A stretch of 12,217 nt of DNA, from the NCBI GenBank assembly GCA_934179885.1, contig CAKPQY010000007.1, positions 1 to 12,217 of the forward strand, read 5' to 3'. Of the stretch, positions 1 through 6,483 are shown piece after piece. This DNA comes from an uncultured Clostridia bacterium. GTDB taxonomy: Bacteria > Bacillota > Clostridia > TANB77 > CAG-508. Each line of letters starts with the position of its first letter. Position 1 is the first letter of the stretch. The notes under the pieces are model-generated. The model saw only the letters and a program-made list of their open reading frames with translations. It ran no database searches and had not been told where the DNA came from. The position numbers were made by a program, and so were the translations under genes.

Positions 1-1025
1 GCAATATAAAAGTAGTAGCATATATTAATGAAAGTACAAGTAAAGAAAGTAATGTAGAAACAGTAACAACATTAGGATTATGGGAAAACGCAGATACAAT
101 ATCAAGTGCGAACACAAATCAAGTATTAAGTACAACACAAAACACATTTTTAAAAGATATATATGGAAACAAAATAGTAATACCAGCAGGATTTAAGATA
201 ACAACAGATGCAACAACGATAAATAAAGGAATAGTAATAGAAGATGCTACAGGAGAATCAACAAATGGAAGTCAATTTGTTTGGATACCAGTAGGAAAAA
301 TATATACAGATACAGCAAGAACAGAAGCAAATGCAAAAACAATAGAATTAAATAGATATAAATTTGATAGTATTGGAAATCCAACAGCCAGAGATGATGC
401 TAGTAGGGATTATCGAGAATATGAAACATCACCACATGGAAATACAACAGCAAAAAGTATAACAAATTTTAAAAATAGTGTATCTACAAACAAAGGATTT
501 TATATAGGAAGGTATGAGGCAAGAAAGAATTCAAATAAAACAATAACAGAAGTTGGAACAGATACTGTATGGAATAGTATATCACAACAGGATGCAGCAT
601 CAAAGGCAAGAAATATGTATAATGCAACAACATTCACAAGTGATTTAATGAATAGTTATGCATGGGATACAGCTACGTTATTCTTGCAAACATGTGGAGA
701 TAATCCAACATATTCAATAAAAAATAGTGTAAATAATTCATTAGCAACAACAGGAACAAATGACACAACAAAATATACAGAAACACAAGATATTCAATGT
801 AATATATATGATATGGCAAGTAACGTAAAAGAATGGACAACAGAAACCTGTATCTACAAAGATAGCTATGGCTCTGCCAGCACTCCTTGTATCAGTAGAG
901 GAGGCTATTGCCACAACAGCAGCTGTTACACGAGCGATCGCTTCGGCTCTAAAGACTACCGTTACCATGGTTATAGCCTCGATGACTTTGGCTTCAGACC
1001 ACTTTTATATTTGCCCGTGTCTTAA
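1..1025 (+). CDS. C-terminal part of an FGE/C-type-lectin-fold surface protein, likely DGR target (5' end outside window)
   Basis: The frame is open from the window edge (first full codon at 3) to TAA at 1023-1025, giving 340 visible residues; the start lies upstream, so the ATG at 615 is internal. Family hallmarks of the formylglycine-generating-enzyme/sulfatase-modifying-factor fold are present: FVWIPVG at residues 92-98, NVKEW at 274-278 (compare the family NVWEW), RGG at 299-301 and GFRP at 330-333 near the C-terminus. The part before about residue 85 is Thr/Asn/Ser-rich and has no domain I recognise. Such domains are often not enzymes but ligand-binding scaffolds of diversity-generating retroelements. 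The last ~52 codons have composition unlike the rest (separate entry), which supports that role. Location is probably the cell surface or exported, but the N-terminus that would show a signal peptide is not in the window. Followed by inverted repeats rather than an operon partner. Confidence 0.8.
   Translation, partial: NIKVVAYINESTSKESNVETVTTLGLWENADTISSANTNQVLSTTQNTFLKDIYGNKIVIPAGFKITTDATTINKGIVIEDATGESTNGSQFVWIPVGKIYTDTARTEANAKTIELNRYKFDSIGNPTARDDASRDYREYETSPHGNTTAKSITNFKNSVSTNKGFYIGRYEARKNSNKTITEVGTDTVWNSISQQDAASKARNMYNATTFTSDLMNSYAWDTATLFLQTCGDNPTYSIKNSVNNSLATTGTNDTTKYTETQDIQCNIYDMASNVKEWTTETCIYKDSYGSASTPCISRGGYCHNSSCYTSDRFGSKDYRYHGYSLDDFGFRPLLYLPVS
846..1007 (+). repeat. Putative DGR variable repeat (VR) at the 3' end of the FGE-fold gene
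   Basis: From codon 846-848 to 999-1001, 45 of 52 codons end in C or T and 27 end in C. My hand count gives 76 G/C in 156 bases (49%), whereas a sampled 60-base stretch upstream (241-300) has 21 (35%). The C-ending codons encode Tyr, Ser, Gly, Ala, Ile, Cys, His, Asn, Arg, Phe, Asp, Leu and Thr; every one can arise from AAC by change at its two adenines, which is the pattern of adenine-specific DGR mutagenesis. The segment codes for the surface end of the C-type-lectin fold (residues 282-333), where DGR variable residues lie in known targets. No template repeat is in the window, so exact borders are approximate and the call is an inference from composition, position and fold. Confidence 0.6.
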
Positions 1026-1045
1026 TCATATAAAATAAGCAGTTT

Positions 1046-1078
1046 TAAGTAGAGTACTTATAATGAACGTGAGTACTC
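1046..1078 (+). other. Overlapping small hairpins just downstream of the putative VR gene
   Basis: GAGTACT at 1052-1058 pairs with AGTACTC at 1072-1078 (7 bp, 13-nt loop). A competing hairpin pairs TAAGTA (1046-1051) with TACTTA (1055-1060) around a 3-nt loop. They sit 20-53 bases after the stop codon. Known DGRs (for example that of Bordetella phage BPP-1) have a hairpin just after the VR that promotes homing; a role here is inference only, and the loop does not match a short tetraloop. Confidence 0.4.
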
Positions 1079-1158
1079 AATGAAAAGGCGTATAAAAATC
1101 TCGGGCAATATCCGATATGATATGGATAAAACCCGAGTTTTTTATACGCCGTTTCATT
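1079..1158. repeat. 80-bp near-perfect palindrome; bidirectional terminator or MITE-like element
   Basis: Left arm 1079-1105 and right arm 1132-1158 are 27-nt inverted repeats with only two mismatches; the arms begin AATGAAA and end TTTCATT. The 26-nt centre holds a further inverted repeat (TATCC 1109-1113 with GGATA 1124-1128). Within the arms, CTCGGG/CCCGAG is followed by six T on the plus strand and, read on the minus strand, by an A/T-rich run as well. It could therefore end transcription from both sides. Its size, symmetry and isolated position beside a gene remnant also fit a miniature inverted-repeat element. Sequence alone does not decide between these. Confidence 0.6.
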
Positions 1159-1167
1159 AAACGATTA

Positions 1168-1317
1168 ATGTCATATAGGAAATTTATAGAGAATCCAGAG
1201 GTGGTCGATATGAAGAAAAATAAAGAAGTAGGCAAAGCTAAAAAAGTTCTAGAAGAGATAAGTCAAGATGAGCATGAAAGATATTTGACAGAGTTAAGAC
1301 AAATGAGTTATTCATAA
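1168..1317 (+). pseudogene. Remnant of an Rpn/PD-(D/E)XK nuclease-type (transposase-like) gene
   Basis: A 49-codon stretch from ATG 1168 to TAA 1315-1317 reads FIENPEVVDM ... ISQDEHERYLTELRQ. This resembles, from memory of the family, the region after the nuclease domain in Rpn (recombination-promoting nuclease/putative transposase) proteins, which are usually about 300 residues. The whole nuclease domain is missing; homology seems to begin right after the palindrome's right arm and stops at RQ, just before MSYS and the stop. Only about 40 residues look related, so I treat it as a decayed fragment rather than a small functional gene. A GAGGTGG before ATG 1210 could act as a ribosome site for an even shorter peptide, which I consider unlikely to matter. 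Confidence 0.5.
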
Positions 1318-1334
1318 ATAAAAAATGAAAAATC

Positions 1335-1368
1335 AAAAGACCTTATAGTAAAAAATAAGGTCTTTTTT
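1335..1368 (+). terminator. Intrinsic terminator upstream of the fatty-acid operon
   Basis: A perfect 12-bp stem (1335-1346 with 1355-1366, core AAGACCTTAT/ATAAGGTCTT) with an 8-nt loop ends in six T (1363-1368). The A-run on the left arm could make it work in the other direction too. It insulates the fatty-acid operon from the accessory region. Confidence 0.85.
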
Positions 1369-1485
1369 AGTTTACTTTAAAATTATTTACACAGTTTTTG
1401 AAAAGAAAAAACTGACCGTTCGGAACAATACAAAAAAGCAAGAAAATATTATAAAATTTGTACAAAGAATTTTAGGAGGAAAACT
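1369..1485 (+). promoter_or_regulatory. Leader/promoter region of the fatty-acid synthesis operon (elements not resolved)
   Basis: This 117-base gap between the terminator and the ligase gene must hold the main operon promoter. A plausible -10 is TATTAT (1447-1452) or TATAAA (1450-1455), but I find no good -35 at 16-18 bases upstream; TTGAAA at 1398-1403 is too far away. A small GC island with GTTCGGAAC (1418-1426) stands out in the AT-rich stretch. I see no sequence I would call a FapR or FabT operator. AGGAGGA at 1474-1480 is the ribosome site of the ligase gene. Confidence 0.35.
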
Positions 1486-2004
1486 TTGACAATAGAAAAA
1501 TATGAAGAAATTGAATCAACACATAAATATCTAAAAGAAAATCAACAAAAATACAAAGAAAAAACAATTATAATAGCAAATAAACAAACAGGCGGAATAG
1601 GAACAAAAGGAAGAAGTTGGTTTACAGGTTCTAGTAAAAACATAGCAATGAGCATATTATATAGGCCAACATGCAAAATCAATGATTTGGATGGTTTAAC
1701 AGTAAAAATTGCAAGAATTTTGCAAAATGAAATACAAAATTTATATAATATCGAATTAAAAATTAAAGAACCAAATGATTTAATGTTAAGCAATAAAAAA
1801 ATATGCGGAATATTAACGGAGACTAATATAATTGGAAACAAAATTAATTATTTAATAATAAGTGTTGGTTTCAATGTAAACGAAATAGATTTTCCAGATG
1901 AACTTGAAAATATAGCAACATCATTAAAGAAAGAAACTGGAAGAGAATTTAACAAAGAAGAAATAATACAAAAGTTTATAAAAGATTTAGAAAATATAAT
2001 TTAG
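1486..2004 (+). CDS. birA: Minimal biotin-protein ligase (biotin-[acetyl-CoA carboxylase] ligase), catalytic domain only
   Basis: Joins biotin, through biotinyl-AMP, to the acceptor lysine of AccB, encoded in the same operon. Seen: ESTH at residues 10-13 (compare DSTN), the biotin/ATP loop GGIGTKGRSW at 36-45, KEPNDL at 94-99 (the KWPND lysine motif; here Trp is Glu), KICGILTE at 105-112 and SVGFNV at 126-131. The protein has 172 residues: it lacks the N-terminal DNA-binding HTH of group II BirA and also the small C-terminal SH3-like domain most ligases carry. The loop that reads GRGRRG in E. coli reads GIGTKG here, so the residue matching Arg118 is Thr40. The start is TTG, chosen because AGGAGGA ends 5 bases before it; no upstream ATG fits. 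It cannot repress as E. coli BirA does. fabH follows after 8 bases. The family call is firm; full activity without the C-terminal domain is not certain. Confidence 0.88.
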   Translation: MTIEKYEEIESTHKYLKENQQKYKEKTIIIANKQTGGIGTKGRSWFTGSSKNIAMSILYRPTCKINDLDGLTVKIARILQNEIQNLYNIELKIKEPNDLMLSNKKICGILTETNIIGNKINYLIISVGFNVNEIDFPDELENIATSLKKETGREFNKEEIIQKFIKDLENII

Positions 2005-2012
2005 AGGTGAAT

Positions 2013-2945
2013 ATGAAAAACATAAAAATAATTGCAACTGGAAGTTATTTACCCCAAAATAAGGTAGATAATAATACAATTGCAAATAAACTTAAGATAA
2101 CAGAAGAATTTATTTATAAAAGAACAGGCATACAAACAAGATATTATTCAAAAGATGAAACAATTGAAGAAATAGCTATAAATAGCGTACAAAATTTAAT
2201 AGAAAAAAACTCACAAATCGATATAAGCAAAGTTGATATGATTATTGTAGCAACAACTTCAACTAATTCATTAATGCCAGGGATATCTTATAAAATACAA
2301 GAACATTTTGATATAAAAAACTGTATGTGTTTAGATATTTTAGCTGGATGTTCAGGTTTTATAAATGCAATGGACATAGCAAGAAATTATATAGCAGTTG
2401 AAAAGTCAAGCAAAGCCTTAGTTTTTGGAGTAGATATCTTATCAAAATTTACAGATAAATCAGATTTATCAACATCAATAATTTTAGCAGATGGAGCTGG
2501 GGCAGTATTGTTAGAAAAAACAGAAACAGATAAACAATATAAATCAATTATTACAAGTGAAGGACAAAAAGGAAATTTACTTGTGAGTAAATCAAATGAA
2601 AATATAAAAATGGATGGAAAAGAAATATACAAATATGCAGTAACTGAAACAGTAAAAAACATCAAAAATTTGTTAAAAATTAGTAGTACAAATATAGATG
2701 AAATTAAATACATAGTGCCACATCAGTCAAATATGAAAATAATGAATTCAATAGCAAGTAGACTAAAAATAGATATTAATAAGATGTACATAAATATAGA
2801 AAATGTTGGAAACACATTTTGTGCAAGTATTCCAATTGCTCTTGATGAAATGTTTTCGAAAAAATTACTACAAGAAGGAAATAAAATAATTCTTCTAGGA
2901 TATGGTGGTGGACTTAATACAGGAAGTATTTTAATGGAGGTATAA
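2013..2945 (+). CDS. fabH: Beta-ketoacyl-ACP synthase III
   Basis: Cytosolic condensing enzyme that starts chains by joining an acyl-CoA primer (acetyl- or branched acyl-CoA) to malonyl-ACP. With the start at ATG 2013 the protein has 310 residues, normal for FabH. The thiolase-fold catalytic triad is visible: Cys113 in AGCSGF, His237 in VPHQSN and Asn267 in NVGNT, closely matching E. coli 112/244/274. The C-terminal glycine motif GYGGGLNTGS is present. A GTG at 2007 is in frame but lies inside the ribosome site (AGAGGTG, 2003-2009), so ATG 2013 with GAGG 5 bases away is preferred. It overlaps nothing and ends one base before fabD, whose ribosome site GGAGG is inside the last fabH codons, implying coupled translation. 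Primer preference (straight or branched) cannot be read from the sequence. Confidence 0.96.
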   Translation: MKNIKIIATGSYLPQNKVDNNTIANKLKITEEFIYKRTGIQTRYYSKDETIEEIAINSVQNLIEKNSQIDISKVDMIIVATTSTNSLMPGISYKIQEHFDIKNCMCLDILAGCSGFINAMDIARNYIAVEKSSKALVFGVDILSKFTDKSDLSTSIILADGAGAVLLEKTETDKQYKSIITSEGQKGNLLVSKSNENIKMDGKEIYKYAVTETVKNIKNLLKISSTNIDEIKYIVPHQSNMKIMNSIASRLKIDINKMYINIENVGNTFCASIPIALDEMFSKKLLQEGNKIILLGYGGGLNTGSILMEV

Positions 2946-2946
2946 T

Positions 2947-3939
2947 ATGAAAATAGCATTTTTGTTCCCAGGACAAGGAAGTCAAAAGGTAGGCATGGGA
3001 AAAGATTTATATGAAAAATATGAAGAAATAAGAAATGTATATAAAAAAGCTTCAGAAATTACAGGCATTGACATAGCAACCTTATGTTTTAACGGAATTA
3101 GAAAAAATTATATAGAAAATGATTACATATATATAGAAGAAACAGGAGAAGATTTGATAAAAACAGAAAACACTCAAATAGCGATTGCTACAATGAGTTT
3201 AGCTATTTTAGAAATCTTAAAGAAGAATGGCATAAATGCAGATATAGCAACAGGATTAAGTTTAGGAGAATATCCAGCCTTAATTTATGGAGGGCAACTT
3301 ACATTTGATGATGGAATAAATCTATTAAAACACAGAGGATATCTAATGCAAAACAAATTACCTAAAGGGGAATATTCAATGCTTGCGGTAATAGGATTAG
3401 AGGCTTCTAAAATAGAAGAAATATGCCAAAATCTAAATGACGAAGGAAAGTTCATAGTTCCTGCAAATTATAATTATTCAAATCAAACAGTAGTATCAGG
3501 TGATAAAAAGGTAATAGAAGAAGCGAGCATGATTTTTAAAGAAAATGGAGCAAAAAAAGTTGTTGAACTTAAAACAAGTGGACCATTTCATACAAAAGTT
3601 TTAGAAAATGCTAAAAATGAATACATGAAAGAGTTAGATAAAATAACATTTAATAAAGGAAATGTTAAAGTTATAAAAAATATTGATGGAACTTTTTACA
3701 ATGATGAAGATAATATTAAAGAAATTTTAGCAAATCACATTGTAAGTCCTGTTAGATTCGATAAAACAATTAGACTGATGAAAGATGAAGGAATAGATAC
3801 ATTTATCGAAATCGGTCCAGGAAAATCTTTAACAGGATTTATAAAAAAAGAACTCGAAGGTGTAAATCTTATAAATATTTATGATGTAGAATCACTAGAA
3901 AATGCAATTTTAAAAATAAAAGAAACAAGTGATTTATAA
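2947..3939 (+). CDS. fabD: Malonyl-CoA:ACP transacylase
   Basis: Moves malonyl from CoA to acyl carrier protein, supplying FabH and FabF. Seen: FPGQGSQ at residues 7-13, nucleophile Ser105 in GLSLGEY (E. coli has GHSLGEY), Arg130 in KHRGYLMQ which binds the malonyl carboxylate, His215 in GPFHT, and GPGKSLTGF at 290-298. At 330 residues it is longer than the ~310 of E. coli. The main extra is about 15 residues between GI (50-51) and KTENTQ (72-77), a Tyr/Ile/Glu-rich stretch just ahead of the conserved TENTQ. The ribosome site GGAGG (2936-2940) lies in the end of fabH and the genes are 1 base apart. A 47-base spacer separates it from fabG. Confidence 0.95.
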   Translation: MKIAFLFPGQGSQKVGMGKDLYEKYEEIRNVYKKASEITGIDIATLCFNGIRKNYIENDYIYIEETGEDLIKTENTQIAIATMSLAILEILKKNGINADIATGLSLGEYPALIYGGQLTFDDGINLLKHRGYLMQNKLPKGEYSMLAVIGLEASKIEEICQNLNDEGKFIVPANYNYSNQTVVSGDKKVIEEASMIFKENGAKKVVELKTSGPFHTKVLENAKNEYMKELDKITFNKGNVKVIKNIDGTFYNDEDNIKEILANHIVSPVRFDKTIRLMKDEGIDTFIEIGPGKSLTGFIKKELEGVNLINIYDVESLENAILKIKETSDL

Positions 3940-3943
3940 ATTT

Positions 3944-3961
3944 TTTAAGTTATGATAAGCA
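3944..3961 (+). repeat. Leader motif shared with the spacer before accA
   Basis: The 11-mer TTTAAGTTATG (3944-3954) occurs again at 9254-9264. Extended to 18 bases (3944-3961 and 9254-9271) the two agree at 15 positions. Both copies lie 3-4 bases after a TAA stop and in spacers of nearly equal length (47 and 46 bases) leading to the next ribosome site. It may be a trace of a common leader or just chance in AT-rich DNA; I know no factor that binds it. Confidence 0.25.
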
Positions 3962-3986
3962 AAGTAAGTGAAAAGGAGAATATGTT

Positions 3987-4727
3987 ATGGAAAACAAAAA
4001 AGTAGCCTTAATTACAGGTGGGTCAAGAGGTATAGGAAAAGCAATAGCAGTTAAATTTGCAAAAGAAGGATACAATTTAGTTATTAATTATGTATCTGAT
4101 AAAACAGATGTAAAAGAATTAGAAGAAGAATTCAAACAATATGGTTCAGAAGTATTATTTGTAAAAACTGATGTTTCAAATTTTGAAGAGTGCGAAAATA
4201 TGGTAAAACAAGCAATAGAAAAATTTGGACAGATAGATGTTTTAGTAAATAATGCTGGTATTACTAAAGATAATTTACTTTTAAGAATGTCAGTAGAAGA
4301 TTTTGAAAAAGTAATAGATATCAATTTAAAAGGAACATTCAATGTTACAAAAAATGTAGTTCCATATATGATGAAAAAAAGAACAGGAAAAATTGTAAAT
4401 CTAACTTCAGTTGTTGGCGTTTCAGGAAATGCAGGACAATGTAATTATGCCGCTTCTAAATCTGGAATAATAGGATTTACAAAAAGCATAGCAAAAGAAC
4501 TAGCAAGTAGAAATATATTAGCAAACTGTATAGCACCAGGATTTATAGATACTGATATGACATCAGTTCTAAACGATAATGTAAAAGAAAGTATTAATGA
4601 ACAAATACCATTAAAAAGAATGGGAAGTTCACAAGAAGTAGCCAATGCAGTTTACTTTTTAGCAGGAGAAGAAAATACATATATAACAGGTCAAGTACTT
4701 AACGTTGATGGTGGAATGTTAATGTAA
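3987..4727 (+). CDS. fabG: 3-oxoacyl-ACP reductase, NADPH-dependent
   Basis: Reduces beta-ketoacyl-ACP to beta-hydroxyacyl-ACP, the first reduction of the elongation cycle. A classical short-chain dehydrogenase of 246 residues, the usual FabG length. Seen: cofactor loop TGGSRGIG (10-17), NNAG (88-91), Asn113 in DINLKG, and the catalytic Ser141, Tyr154 and Lys158 (Y-x3-K in NYAASK). The C-terminal ITGQVLNVDGG is typical of FabG. AAGGAG at 3973-3978 sits 8 bases before the ATG; an ATG at 3982 is out of frame. It ends in tandem stops TAA TAA, and fabF begins 14 bases after the first stop. Confidence 0.96.
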   Translation: MENKKVALITGGSRGIGKAIAVKFAKEGYNLVINYVSDKTDVKELEEEFKQYGSEVLFVKTDVSNFEECENMVKQAIEKFGQIDVLVNNAGITKDNLLLRMSVEDFEKVIDINLKGTFNVTKNVVPYMMKKRTGKIVNLTSVVGVSGNAGQCNYAASKSGIIGFTKSIAKELASRNILANCIAPGFIDTDMTSVLNDNVKESINEQIPLKRMGSSQEVANAVYFLAGEENTYITGQVLNVDGGMLM

Positions 4728-4741
4728 TAAGGAGGATAAAT

Positions 4742-5980
4742 ATGGATAGAAGAGTTGTAATAACAGGATTAGGAGCAATAACTCCAATAGGAAATAATGT
4801 AGAAGAATTCTGGAAAGGAATAAAAACAAACAAATGTGGAATAGCTGAAATTACAGAATTTGATACAGAAAATTTCAAAGTAAAATTAGCAGGAGAAGTA
4901 AAAAATTATAATCCTGAAGAATATTTTGACAGAAGAAGTTGCAATAGATTAGATAAATTCTCACAATTTGCAATTATTGCTTCAAAAGAAGCTATGAAAG
5001 ATAGTGGAATAACTCCAGAAAATACAGACATGACAAGAACAGGAGTAATCATAAGTTCAGGAATAGGTGGACTTGGAACAATCGAAAAAGAAAATAAACA
5101 TTTTATAGAAAAAGGACCAGATAGAGTATCACCAATGTATATACCAATGAGTATCTGCAACATGGCAGCTGGAAATGTAGCAATTGAATTAGGAGCAAAA
5201 GGTGAATCAGTTTCAATGGTTACAGCATGTGCTGGTGGAACACATTCAATTGGGGAAGCTTATAGAATGATAAAACATGGTTATGAAGATGTAATATTTG
5301 CAGGTGGAACAGAAGCTTCAATTACTCCAACAGGTATAGCAGGATTTACAAACATAAAAGCACTATCTCAAGAGACTAACCCTAATAGAGCAAGTATACC
5401 ATTTGATAAAGAAAGAAATGGATTTGTAATGGGCGAAGGTGCAGGCGTTTTAGTACTAGAAGAGTTAGAACATGCTAAAGCTAGAAATGCAAAAATATAT
5501 GCTGAAATCGTTGGATATGGAGCAACATCAGATGCTTATCATATAACATCACCATCACCTGATGGAGAAGGCGCAGCAAGAGCTATGAAAAGAGCAATGG
5601 AATGTAGTAATATAAAACCAGAGGATATTACATACATAAATGCGCATGGTACATCAACACATTTAAATGATGCAGGAGAAACAGCTGCGATTAAATTAGC
5701 ATTTGGAGATGCAAGTAAAAAAGTAATGGTAAGTTCAACAAAAGGAAATACAGGACATCTTCTAGGTGCGGCAGGTGGTGTAGAAGCTGTAGTTTGTGTA
5801 AAAGCTGTTGAAGATAATTTTGTACCACCAACAATTAATTATCAAGTACCAGATGAAGAATGTGATTTAGATATAGTTCCAAATGAAGGCAGAAATACAA
5901 ATGTAGAATATGCTATGTCAAATTCATTAGGATTTGGTGGACATAATAGTTCTATAATTTTCAAGAAATATGAAGATTAA
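4742..5980 (+). CDS. fabF: Beta-ketoacyl-ACP synthase II
   Basis: Elongates acyl-ACP with malonyl-ACP in the cytosol. The 412-residue length is exactly that expected of FabF. Seen: nucleophile Cys163 in TACAGGTH (more often TACATGTH), His302 in NAHGTST, Lys334 and His339 in STKGNTGHLLGAAGG, and the C-terminal NSLGFGGHN loop. The Cys-His-His set separates it from FabH (Cys-His-Asn). The ribosome site AAGGAGG (4729-4735) has 6-base spacing. It is the only elongating synthase in the window, so it may serve all chain lengths unless another copy exists elsewhere. Confidence 0.96.
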   Translation: MDRRVVITGLGAITPIGNNVEEFWKGIKTNKCGIAEITEFDTENFKVKLAGEVKNYNPEEYFDRRSCNRLDKFSQFAIIASKEAMKDSGITPENTDMTRTGVIISSGIGGLGTIEKENKHFIEKGPDRVSPMYIPMSICNMAAGNVAIELGAKGESVSMVTACAGGTHSIGEAYRMIKHGYEDVIFAGGTEASITPTGIAGFTNIKALSQETNPNRASIPFDKERNGFVMGEGAGVLVLEELEHAKARNAKIYAEIVGYGATSDAYHITSPSPDGEGAARAMKRAMECSNIKPEDITYINAHGTSTHLNDAGETAAIKLAFGDASKKVMVSSTKGNTGHLLGAAGGVEAVVCVKAVEDNFVPPTINYQVPDEECDLDIVPNEGRNTNVEYAMSNSLGFGGHNSSIIFKKYED

Positions 5981-5998
5981 TAATTTAGGAGGTTTTTT

Positions 5999-6472
5999 AT
6001 GGATTACGAACAAATAAAAAAGTTAATAGATGATATGGGAACAGCAAATATTGATGAATTAAAAATTGAATTCCCAGAAGGTATGAAAATCAGCATGAAA
6101 AAGAATACTGAAAAAGAAGTTGTAGTTGCAAATAATATACAACCACAAGCACAGATGCAAGCAGTTCCAACTGCAATTCCTACAGTTCAAGTAAATAATG
6201 AAAATAATGTCATAAAAGAAGAAAAAGCTGAGGAAAATTATAAAATTATCAAATCACCAATGGTTGGAACATTTTATTCAAAGCCATCACCAGATAAAGA
6301 TTCATTTGTTAAGGTTGGTGACAATGTAAAAAAAGGTCAAGTGGTATGTATTGTAGAAGCTATGAAATTAATGAATGAGATTGAATCTGAATTTGATGGA
6401 GAGATTATAGAAGTTTGTGTTAATGATGGTGATGTTGTTGAATATGGTATGTCATTGTTTAAGATAAAATAA
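5999..6472 (+). CDS. accB: Biotin carboxyl carrier protein of acetyl-CoA carboxylase
   Basis: Carries carboxybiotin between AccC and the AccDA transferase. Of the 157 residues, 1-35 form the N-terminal region typical of AccB. Residues 41-78 are a flexible linker rich in Gln, Pro, Ala, Val and Asn. Residues 80-157 are the biotinyl domain, with KSPMVGTFY at 85-93 and the acceptor Lys123 in EAMKLMNEI. Strong AGGAGG at 5987-5992, 6 bases before ATG. It is the expected substrate of the ligase encoded first in this operon. fabZ starts 11 bases after its stop, and accC lies one gene further on. Confidence 0.96.
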   Translation: MDYEQIKKLIDDMGTANIDELKIEFPEGMKISMKKNTEKEVVVANNIQPQAQMQAVPTAIPTVQVNNENNVIKEEKAEENYKIIKSPMVGTFYSKPSPDKDSFVKVGDNVKKGQVVCIVEAMKLMNEIESEFDGEIIEVCVNDGDVVEYGMSLFKIK

Positions 6473-6483
6473 GGAGAATAGAA

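Noticed and set aside
741..968. Minus-strand ORF of 75 codons over the GC-richer end of the FGE-fold gene
   Set aside because: It is a shadow of the C/T-ending codons of the plus-strand gene; low-complexity Ala/Val/Ile/Cys product and no ribosome site.
1117..1170. Extension of the Rpn-like peptide upstream to ATG 1117
   Set aside because: This part is encoded by the palindrome's loop and right arm and shows no family similarity; there is no ribosome site.
1418..1426. GTTCGGAAC as an operator of a TetR-type regulator
   Set aside because: The palindrome is only 9 bases and the flanks (ACTGACCG on the left, CGGAACAA on the right) do not continue it; too weak to call.
2007..2012. GTG start for fabH
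   Set aside because: It lies inside the AGAGGTG ribosome site; ATG 2013 gives proper spacing and the usual FabH N-terminus.
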